From Tyto alba (Eukaryota > Chordata > Aves > Strigiformes > Tytonidae): DNA of 64,000 nt. Both the position numbers and the translations under genes were made by a program. Within the stretch, counting starts at the first letter, position 1. Each line of letters starts with the position of its first letter. Positions 54,880-64,000 of this stretch are shown here, piece after piece. The stretch spans positions 267,046 to 331,045 of the forward strand of contig NW_024881300.1 in the NCBI RefSeq assembly GCF_018691265.1, written 5' to 3'. A model generated the notes under the pieces. The model saw nothing but the letters and a program-made list of their open reading frames with translations, did no database searches and was not told the origin of the DNA.

Positions 54880-54963
54880 AAAAACTCGAGAAGTACTCCA
54901 GAGGAAAGAAAGAAGTGCAAAGAACTGGTGAAGAAAGAGGTGCCAGTCAAGGAGGGCATGTAG
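54880..54963 (+). other. candidate 5' exon of the MROH-like gene
   Basis: 84 bp between a TTAAACAG acceptor and GTGAGT donor. The frame KLEKYSRGKKEVQRTG is open, and its phase (2 in, 1 out) agrees with the next candidate exon at 56820-56909. Phase agreement could be chance (one in three). There is no similarity I can name. Confidence 0.25.
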
Positions 54964-56845
54964 GTGAGTTCTGGTTTTAAATTATCTGGACGGTGTTGCA
55001 GCCAAAAGCCTCGTCTTAAACAATTGAAAGGAGCTGAACTCCTGGGTATTTTCCATTCTCGCACAGTTCTCTACTGCTCTGGACTTTACCGGCCACAGTC
55101 CTGGACTCTGGGCCTGTGCTGTAGTGAGGTCAGAGCAGGTATTCAGGAAAACAAAAGTGTGCTTTTCCAAAATGCTTACGAGACAGAAGGCAATAGCTGG
55201 CTGTAGACATGTGGGAATACACAGAAGTGGGCAGTGTCGCTCGGCATGAGAACAGTGAATGTGGGTACAGCCATAGTGTGAGAGTTTTCACGGCCCGGAG
55301 CAGCACAGGAGGAATTTTCAGGCTGCAAGGGTGGCTGCCAGGGGTATGTGAACGCCTTCTCCCGAGTGTGGAGCTGGGCAGGGGAGAGGACAGTGCTGTT
55401 GCTGTTGGTGTGCAGCAGGTGACAGTGGGAAGCTACTCTCAGGACATGGAATTAGGAGCTGACGTCTTGGTACTACCAGAGGGTGATGATGCCCAGTGAG
55501 CAGAGCTGCCGGGCAGCGACCCCAGCTGCCAGCGTGTCATGGGCTGAAGGACTCCAGCTGCCGGCATGCCACAGGGATGGCCAAGCTCTGATCAAGCTGT
55601 CGGCTGGAAGAGTGCAAGCCTGCCCGAGGAGTCACGCCGTGCTTCATCTGCAGCCATCAATCTGCAGAGGAATGTGGGGAGGGGAATGCCAGGGCCAGGA
55701 CCGGCAGGTGGGAATCGCTCTTCTCGGGAGCGGTTGGCTCAAGGTCCATAACCAGTACCCGTTGTTTTAATTCGAAGTCCGTAACGATTCCTGTATGATC
55801 AAGGCAAACATCACGCTAGTTACCTGTTCCTGAGGGCCTTAACATACCTTATATTCTCATAGCAGCTATAACTCCATATTAAAATCAAAATCATACTCTA
55901 AACTAAAATCAGAATGATCTTCTAGGATCCAAGCTATTTTATTAGGGTGTCTGTAACACAACTGGTGGAGTTGCTGGCTGGGTGTGAACAAGCTGCTGCC
56001 CGCCTGCCTGCCGCAAGCAGGGCTGCTCCCTGCGTGCTTTGAATGCAAACTGCATCTACGCCACGAAAACGGATTGCCTTTCCCCGGCACGTGAAGGGGG
56101 GCAGGGGCTTGGCACAAGCGCTGGCCGGGGAGACGCAGCCCGTTCCCATCTACCCTTCACACGGGGGGAGTCTTAGACAGCACAAACAGGATGGGTCCAG
56201 ACCTTCCCTTTGCAGCAGGGTCAGTGTGGGGTGAAGGGTTTTGAAAGCGGATTGCCTTTCCCCGGCCCGTGACTACAGCAACCAGGCAAACACAGGCGGT
56301 ACAGTCGGGGCAGCAGGTTTCTTGCCCTGCTGCAGGCTGCACAGGGCAGCAGGCACGGGGCTGCTGGACTGGGACCCCCCGGCGTCCCCGGCTCCTTTTC
56401 AGCTGCACCTCCTTGTCCCTCTTTCCCCCTGACGCTGTCCTTTCCAGTCTTTTGCCTGGTAGGTTTTCCCTTTCTGCTGTCACCAGTTTCACTCCGGGCC
56501 GACGAGTGTTCTCCTTTCGTGGTCTGCCATCTCCAACAGTTTCTTCCTTTCTAAAGTGGTTGTTTGCACCTCAAGCCAGGGTTGATGACCACAGAAGTCA
56601 GTGACAGCTTCCGTAGGTAATGAGAGGGCAGACACACCATCCGGAAGCGTCTATCCTCCCCACTGCCCACCTTGGAAATGGCAAGAAATCTCTATAAGGC
56701 CAAAAGAAGGAGCAGCCTGGAAGTTGTTCAAAGCAGTCGGCTGTGGTTTGGATCCCAGTGAGATCCGTGTGCTTAGAGAAGACTTTTCTGAAAGGCTCCT
56801 CACGTTCTGTGTCTCTTAGGCTGTAGAGGAGGACACGGATTAAAG

Positions 56846-59800
56846 ATGTTAAAGCGGCAGTGGAGAGAAGAGAACATTTCTTTGGGGTTTCCTGTTCTGA
56901 CAGCATCTGGTAAGTGATACTGGAACGGTCCCATCGACAGGCGCGTCCCCAGAGAGTGGAGGAGAGGAGCAGGCGTAAACCTCTTTTGCTTCCTGGTGCC
57001 GGGAGAGATTTTCAGCGTGGGAGAAAGGAGCTGACTGTGAGGTGCCAGAAGGTGCCGAGGCGCAAAGAGAGCACTCCACGGAGGGGGAGAAGCAGGGGTG
57101 TCCCAGATGGGTCCCGGGGCCGTGGCAGGCATGTGAACACGGGGCTCTGGGCTGAGCCGGAGGGTCCCGGAGCGTTCTGAGGGGGCCAGAAGGAGAGCTG
57201 GGGGCCTGGGGCACCCTGAGAGGAGGGCCTGTGGGCCAATGCTGAGCTGGGTGCCTACCCCCCGCGGTGCAGCCCCTGCCCCTCCCGGCCTGGGTGGCGG
57301 GTCACAATGGGCCCCTGTGACACCCCACGACACCATCTCGAGCCCGCGCGGCTGCAGCCCCGCAGTGTCTGACCAGACAGCGATGGGACAGGGCAGGAGC
57401 TCGGAGCTGGCGAGGCGCAGCCCAAGTCTTTCCCCGCCCCCGCCGGCAGTTTCCCTTAAGCTGCACCCCCCCTTCCGCCCCCAGCCCCTTTCCTCCATTT
57501 TGCAGGACGGCAGAGGGACCCCCCCTCCACCCCAGGGTGGCCTGGGAGGAGGTGGGGGCTCCCCAGGAGAGCAGCTCTCTGCTGGAGCCCCACGAGGTGT
57601 CCATGGTGCAGCCGCTGCAGGCCGGTGAGTGAGGGGCCCCCGGGGCTGGGCAGGCTTGGGGCCAGTGAGCACCACCGGCTCAATGCCAGCATCCCATTGC
57701 CTCGGCACCTTGGCAGCTGGGGGGCCGCTGGTCCCAGGGGTGCGAGAGTGCCGGGGCTGCTCGGGGCTGGCGGCTGGCCCCAGCACAGCCTCCCCCCTCG
57801 GCTCTGCTGAATTCCGTGCTCTTTGCACTGCTTGGGAGGCTTCTTGGCAAAGATCCCTGCTGCCTCCCCAGCGACGACTCTTCTGTGTTTCCCAACCTCC
57901 GTGCAGGCGACCCATGGTCAGAGGAGCCTCCCCAGCCAGGACGGGATTCTGAGAGCACCTGGTCGCTGTCTTCGTTCGACAGCAGCGACATGACGACGGT
58001 GAGGAGCTCCCCCCTCGCTGGGACTCTTGTCCGTGTCATCGGCAGGAGCCTCGGCTTGTGTGAGCAAAGGGATGCGGAGCTGTTGGCACCACTCAGCCAA
58101 GCTGCACTGTCGGGGTGCTCGGCGTGACACGTCTTCCCTCCCTCCCTCCCTGCCTCCCTTCCTGGAGCAGGTGTTTGGAGAACACCTCCAGCCTTCGCAG
58201 ATGACAGAAGTTCTCCTGGTGGCCATTGAGGCCTTGGCATCAGACGACGCCTCCGACAGGCAGATGGGCAGCAGCGTCGTGGACATGGCCGTGAGAGACC
58301 CTGCCGGCTGGCTGACGGATGTAAGTGCCCCGGGGCTGGATGGCCCTGCCCGTGAGCCCTGCCAGGCCTTGTTCTTCCCTCCTTCCCGAAGGCAGCTCTC
58401 GCGGGCCCCCGAAGCCATTGGAAGGCTGCAGAGAGCGAGGCGAAGGGCAGCAGTTTCAGCAGCAGCCGGGGCGATGGCTGCACTCCAGCGGCAGCACCGC
58501 CTGCCCCTGTGTCCCCTCCAGGTGCCAAAGGTGACGAGGTCCATCCACAGAACCGTGGAGCGCATCCAGAGCGAGCCAGCCCGGCACAGCCTGGACTCGC
58601 TCCTTCTCCTGCTGATCAAGTGGTGCTCCGAAGAAGTGGTGGGGAGCCTGCTGAAGATCTCTCCGGCCTGTGACAGGTCCTGGTCTGGGCAGCCCGGGGT
58701 GGGGGGGCTTGTTTCCCCATGGGGAGAGGGGCCTGGGCAATGTGAGGACCCCCCCGAGGAGCAGGGCCCTCCATCCCCCTGCACTTCCCAGTGCCTGTGG
58801 GTCAGCCAGGCCTGCGGCAGGCCAAGCTGGCGAAGCGAGCTCGCTCCTCCCTGCCTCCTGGGGCAGCCCAGCTCAGCCCCCTGTGCCTGCCCGGGCAGGG
58901 CCCCCGGGCACCCCAAGGGAGGGGGGTGGGCAGGGCCGGGGCTGCAGCCCCGCCTGGCTCCGGAGGAGCTGGCTCGGGCACGGCGCAGTGGCCGAGGCAG
59001 CCCTGCTGAGCGAGCGCTCTGGGTCTGCAGCGCTGCCCTGGCCATGTGGGAGGTGATGCTCTCCGTGCCTTGGGCTTTGTGGAACGTCTTGATGGAGCTG
59101 CTCAACGTGCTCCAGGACCAGAAGCTGCGCAAGGTGTTCAGCTCTGCCACGGAGGATGCCTGCATCTACCCCTTGTTTGTGAGTGAGCGTGCACCCACCT
59201 CCCCTTCGGGGCTGTGCCTGCCACCCCCGGGAAACAGGCCCGGCCCCCTCCCGCTCTGCCTGCCTCCAAACGGCCCCTTCCTCCAGTCCAGACGGACACA
59301 GCCCCCGAGCCAGGGGCAGCAGGGACCTGCCCAGCACCCGCCAGAGCCCGGGCCAGAGCCCTGGGGCCACCCCGTGCTGCTTTGGCCCTGCTGAAAACGC
59401 ACGAAGCCTGCCCCTGCCCGGGCGCTGCTCTGCTTCCCCCCTGCCTGCTCATCCCCCTGCCCGGCTCTGCAGCCTGGAGCTCTGGGGCAGGGGCAGAGAA
59501 AGGGGCACGAGCCAGAGCCAGGCCAGTTGCTGGGCCCGGGGCAGAGGCATGGGCCCTCTGCGGGGGCTTCGAGGGGAGAGGAGGCCCCCCCTGCGTGTCG
59601 TGCTCCTCTGTGCCAGCGTGGGGGAGGCAGCCCTGCAGGCTCTGCCGGGCTCTCACCGCTGTCTCCTTTGTAGCTGCTGGTCTGTCCTGGCGTTGACCCC
59701 GAGGAGTTTGCTGCCCTCTACAAAGCCCAGCGGTACCTGAGGCATCCGAGCCCGCTGATGCTCTCGCTGGTGCTCAGGGTCCTCCTGACGCTTTCCGAGA

Positions 59801-62749
59801 GCCCGGAGATGGTGAGCCAGGGTGGAGTCAAGCGGAGCCGTGTTGTAGCAGCCGGGGCCTGGGGCAGTGGGCAACGGGGCGGCTTGGCCTTGCAAGGCTG
59901 GGAGTCAGAATGTGGGCTGCCAGCTCCGAGCACCCTCCCTGCCTGCTCTGGAGGAGGGGCCTGGTGGGTGCCCGGGGAGCCCTCCAGGCCCAGGGGGTTC
60001 CCGATCCCCTGGCTCTTCGGGCCGGTGGGAAAAAGGGGTGGCTGAGCAGGGGCTGCTGCTCTCCCGCCCTTCCTCGTGCTTGCTCTGCATCCTCGTCAGT
60101 GGCCACTGCCTGCCAGGAGGCTGCTGCGGTGGCTCCCGTGGTACCTGCTGGGGAGTCGGCTGGGAGCCTGGTGCTCAGCGACCGGTGAATTTTGGCCAGG
60201 GCAGGCTTTCGCCGTGTCACGGTAAGGAAATGGTGTGTTTTCGCCCAGGCCAGAAGAATGCCCGTGCTGGTGCCAGACCTCGTGGAGACCCTGCAGGACG
60301 CCAGTGCTGACGTCCAGACGAAGGCCCTGCTGTTCTTCAGGAACCTGCTGGTCCACCTGAAGCAGGAGGAGGCCAGCCTCATCGCTCTGCAGCTGGCGGA
60401 GAAGCTCCTGCCCCTCTTTGATGACGTAAGGCTGCCGTGGGAGCCTCAGCTCTCCAGATGGGCCCTCGGCAAAGACAGCTGCCCTTCAGCCCGAGCCAGC
60501 ATCCTCAGGGCTCCTCAGCCCCGGTCCTCACTCCCCTGGCACAGCCTCTCGGGGCTCTGGGGTCGTGGAGCCTGCAGATCTGGCCCGCAGCTCCTGTGTT
60601 GAGGATCCGACCCCAGAGCATCTCCCCTCCCGTCAGCCACGCTAACGGCCCTGCTCGCTGCGGGCAGGGAGCGGCTGGTGCTGAAGGCCCTCTGTCCTCC
60701 TCCCTGCCAGGAGTGCAGCCAGCTGCGGGAGCTCTCCATCAGCCTCTTCCGAGAGGTGGTGAAGGCTGTGGCGAAGCAGGGGAGAAACAAGAAGAAGATG
60801 GCGCTGCAAGTGCGGAGGGTGCTGCTCCCGCTGCTGCTCCACGTGGCCGACCGGAGCGAGAGCGTGGCCCAGGTGCAGTGAGCAGTGTCTCGGGGAAGGA
60901 GGTGCCGGCACCGCGGCGGTGTCTGGGGCCTGAGGGGCAAGGGCTGCTGGATGTCAGAGCCTGGGAACGTGTGTCACCTCGGGGTGCCACCGCTCCCCTC
61001 CTTCCCTGCACGGGTCCCCCCACTGCCCGCCTTCTCCTCCCGCTGCTGCTGCCTGCTGCAGAGGTGGATGGGGAGGTGGGGTTCCCCTGCCAGCCCTGCT
61101 CTCCCCATTCAGCCCTCCTCCAGCACATCCCAGAGGGAGGGTCCCTGCAGCCCCAGCCCCAGCAGGGCCGGAGAGCCCCTGCACAGACATTTCCCCAAAT
61201 GCCCTGCCCTGCCCTGCCTGCTCCTCTCCTCCCGAGGGGCTGGGAACGGCCCGCAGCCTGGCCGCGAGGAGGAGGAGGCGGTGGAGGAGGAGGAGGCCGC
61301 CGGGTCTCCTTCCGCAGGCTGTGGTGCCATCTGGCAGCCTCTGCTTCTCTGCAGGCCTCCAGGGACACCCTCGCAAGCTGTGCAGAGTTCCTGGGGTGGA
61401 CGAGGCTCAGCTCCCTGGCCGAGACATGTGAGACACGCCTGATTGGGGAGTGCTTGGTGAGGACGACCCCCAAATCCCCGGGCCGGGCTGGACGAGGGCT
61501 GCCTGCCGCGCCTGGGGTGCAGGGCCTGCGCAGCTCTGCCCCGCCTGCCCTGCTCCAGCCCGCAGCCCAGAGCCGGGAGCTGCCCCCTCCTCCCCTTCCC
61601 TCCAGCACGGAGGCCCCAGGGGCTCTCCTCCAGGCCCCTCTCGCCTCCCAGCCCTGGGCGCTGAAGGAGAGCCCGGCCCCTCTGGGCCCTGGCAGCAGGA
61701 CGGAGGGGTCTCCCCAGCCCTGGGCCCCCTCTGCCCGCGGCTCTCCCTGAAGCTCAGCCCCCCCCCGGGCTCTGGATGGCAGCTGGGAATCGCCGGGGGG
61801 AGGAGGGACTGGTCTGGCTGGCCGGGGAGGGGCTGCAGCATCCCCCGCACCCTTTTGCTCTCTCCAGTTAGCGCCCGACAGGAGCAGGGCGGAAGAATAT
61901 CTGCGCCAGAGCCTGCCGTACCTGAAGGACAGTCAGGCCAGCTTGCGAGAGGCGGCCGCCAGCTTCCTCGGTGAGCCAGCGCCCCTGGGGACCCTCTTGT
62001 GGCAGCCCGGCCCCAGCCCCCGCCGCTGCGCTGGCAGCGAGGGGCAGCCCTGGGGCTGCCAGAGCCCCGGCTGCCCCGAGGACGGGCCCCGCACGCAGGT
62101 GGGCTCGCTGGGAGCCTCAGCCTCAGCTCCCTCGGGTCCTGTCCTGCCCTGGGGACAGCCCTGCGGAGGGGGAGGAGGGCGTGCAGCCGAGCGAGGGCCG
62201 GGGGCCGTGCTGCGGGGAGTGGGCTGGGGAGCAGAGGTCTGAGGGGAGCTCTGTGCCTAGGGCTGGCTGCACAGCGCCTGCGGAACCTCAGCCAGGAGAA
62301 GCGCTGGGAGATCTGTAACGGTGAGGAAGGGCAGTGCTGTGCTGGCTGGGGCTGCTGGGGCAGGGGCCAGAGCCCGGGCAGGCTGCTGCCGTGCCTGGCC
62401 GCGCTGCAGGGAGAGCTTTGCTCCGGGGGCAGAGGAGCGAGTCAGGGGCCCTCGGAGCGGTCTGAGCAGCAGCTGCCAGCTCGGCTGTTTGGCTGTTTGT
62501 CTCGCCTGCTCCTCCTGGCCGGGGCAGGGGATGCCTGGCTCTGGCACGCTCTGGAGGGGGCTCCTGGGGGGGGGCGGGGGATTGACGTCTGCTCTGCTTC
62601 CTTCCCTGGCAGCCCTCCTGCCCTTGGCGAAAGACCCCGAACTCTCGGTCAGGTCTGTGGCAGCTCACACCGTCTCAGTCCTGACCCTGACAGAGTGGAG
62701 CCCAACATGGAGATGGCGCCTGCGGTCGCTGGGCTGCTGGCTCTGCTGA
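56846..62749 (+). CDS. maestro HEAT-like repeat (MROH-type) protein, spliced
   Basis: Exons: 56846-56909, 57514-57624, 57907-57998, 58171-58320, 58522-58676, 59031-59178, 59674-59811, 60249-60425, 60711-60872, 61355-61456, 61868-61970, 62261-62320, 62613-62749. Each later intron has GT/AG ends and all phases fit, giving about 532 residues with no stop. The product is almost wholly alpha-helical HEAT repeats: VTRSIHRTVERIQ, LLLLLIKWCSEEVVG, MARRMPVLVPDLVETLQD, LLPLLLHVADRSE, ASFLGLAAQRLRNLS. It matches the pattern of avian MROH-family (MROH2B/7-like) proteins, whose molecular role is unknown; HEAT arrays bind proteins. It is shorter than full MROH proteins (over 1000 residues), so it is a short family member or lacks 5' exons. 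The first two exons, and the start at 56846, are less certain; an inner ATG at 57603 is the alternative. The donor after 58676 is weak (GTCCTG). Confidence 0.72.
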
Positions 62750-63089
62750 GCGCCGCAGGGATGAAACTCTTCGGAACGCGGCCCTGCCGACTTCTTTTCC
62801 ACCAAGGCTGGAGCAACAAGCCCAGTCCCGCGGGGTCCTTCCCGTGGGGACCGCCCTGGGTGTGCTGAGCAGTGTCATTCCTGGGCGCTGCCTGGAGGAC
62901 AGCACGCTGGGAGCCAGGGTGTCCTTGTGACGCAGCCCCAGCTGCCCCGCCAGAGCCCAAAGCGCAGGAGGGGAGGAGGAGAGAGGCTTTAGCCCAGGCT
63001 GCCCCTCCCGAGACAGCTGGGGGCGTGAAAAGGCCCCTGCGCTCTGCCCAGCTGGCGCGTTGTTTGTCCCAGCACCCAAATCCTGGCTT
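62750..63089. other. 3' flank of the MROH-like gene
   Basis: G/C-rich; no canonical AATAAA was seen. The gene may use the poly(A) signal (ATTAAA) in the downstream LTR near 63335. Confidence 0.35.
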
Positions 63090-63449
63090 GTGCTGGGGAG
63101 CCGTGCTGGTTGGGACGGGGTTATGCTGTTCCATAGCGTAGGATGTCCCACTCAGCAGGGAAACTGGGCGGGTGGTTGGCAGGGGGCCGCTGCTCGGGGG
63201 GGGACTGGCTCGGCATCGGTCAGTTGGTGCTGAGCAGTTGTTTTCATTTGCATCACTTGTCTGTCCTGGGTTCTATTTCCCTGTCTTTGTCATTCTCCTT
63301 TTTGTTGCAATTTGATATTGGTTTATTTCAGTTATTAAACTGTTCTTACCTCAACCTGTGAGTTTTCTCACTTTTACCCTTCCTGCTGTGGTGGGAGTGA
63401 GCGAGCAGCTGCGCGGTGCTCACTTGCCGGCTGGGGTTAAACCACGACA
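63090..63449 (+). repeat. solo LTR of an avian ERV
   Basis: The right part reads GCTGCTCGGGGGGGGACTGG, CTCGGCATCGGTCAGT, GTTATTAAACTGTTCTTACC and finally GCCGGCTGGGGTTAAACC then ACGACA, the well-known 3' half of abundant bird ERV-K-type LTRs. ATTAAA near 63335 is its poly(A) signal. No internal region or second LTR is nearby. The left edge is approximate. Confidence 0.75.
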
Positions 63450-64000
63450 CTGAATGGCAATTTTGCCTTCTCGGGGGGGAAAAAGAAAAAGAAAAAAAAA
63501 AAAATAAAAAAAAAATCGCCTTAGGTACCTGCTGTAGCGTTGCCTTGTCGGGTGCCCTCGGTGCATCTTTTGCCACGTGCAGAGGCTTTGCCAGCAGGGT
63601 GTGTGCAATTTCAGCAGGAAAGCTGCTGTACACCAAAGCTGGCACAGGGCAGCAAGGCAGGCGGGGGGGGTTGGCGTGCTCCCTGCAGGTGAGGACACTG
63701 CAGAACCTTTGCTGGCCAGGCAGGCTTCAGCCGGGGCGGGGAAGGCTGGGGGTCCGCTGCTCCGTGACGGGGCTGATCTAGTCTCGCTGCGTCACTCTCT
63801 TCCAGCTCACTGATTTTTTTCCATTCAGATTTTTACATCTTTTGTTGTTGGTTTTCTGCTCTTGAAGTCTTGAGTTCCTCACTCTGCAGGTTCCAACCAT
63901 CCGCCCTCTCTGCAGCTTCCCTTTCCCACCAGGGCAAGGTTTGTCTCTGTTCTTTCTCCCACCTCTGCAAATTCCCAGGAAGCTTGAGCACAGGTTGTGC
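63450..64000. other. no gene recognised; A-rich tract
   Basis: An A-rich tract at 63480-63520 may be a retroposon tail or simple repeat. The remaining sequence shows no coding similarity. Confidence 0.4.

Noticed and set aside
57239..59656. Long frames running through MROH-like introns
   Set aside because: They ignore good splice sites; the spliced frame gives consistent HEAT repeats while intron parts are low-complexity.

Overview
The window looks like nuclear DNA from a bird, probably a neoavian or passerine species. The signs are antisense 3' ends of CR1 LINEs, LTRs of the avian type ending in AACCACGACA, a maestro-HEAT-repeat (MROH-like) gene of the kind multiplied in songbirds, large CpG islands and spliced genes with GT/AG introns. 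There are no operons, tRNAs, rRNAs or CRISPR arrays. The mixture of decayed gene duplicates and a very young provirus resembles a repeat-rich avian region such as the W chromosome or an unplaced segment; that placement is inference only.

Layout. 1-1000: a G-rich minisatellite and a CpG island. 1185-1650: an LTR-like repeat. 2097-4371 (minus): an open two-exon gene for an unrecognised proline-rich protein with acidic tandem repeats. 6173-25493 (plus): an unprocessed, 5'-truncated RBBP6-like pseudogene that keeps many introns and splice sites (zinc knuckle, RING, proline-rich, RS regions) but carries frameshifts, a CR1 insertion and a complete provirus. That provirus (16737-24614, minus) has two LTRs of 580 bp that read identically, an AAGG target duplication, a tRNA-Arg-type primer site, an intact pro-pol frame, a truncated gag and a broken, unusual env.

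30424-35745 (minus): an unprocessed PAPOLG-like poly(A) polymerase pseudogene with eight recognisable exons, several nonsense codons and an A-rich repeat expansion inside an exon. A CpG island with CCAAT, GC-box and ZNF143/SBS-like motifs lies upstream of it (36530-37310). 40783-44770 (minus): fragments of a further decayed gene that I cannot name. 44880-52460: a mosaic of old retroviral pieces (an orphan protease, an antisense LTR-like block with an antisense gag fragment, then a sense-strand gammaretrovirus-like gag-pol-env remnant without a 3' LTR).

56846-62749 (plus): an MROH-like gene whose twelve or more exons join in one open frame; it is the best candidate for a working gene. A solo LTR follows at 63090-63449.

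The host genes do not form a pathway locus. RBBP6 and PAPOLG are both mRNA 3'-end-processing factors, but here both copies are broken, so their adjacency may be chance or may reflect one history of segmental capture.
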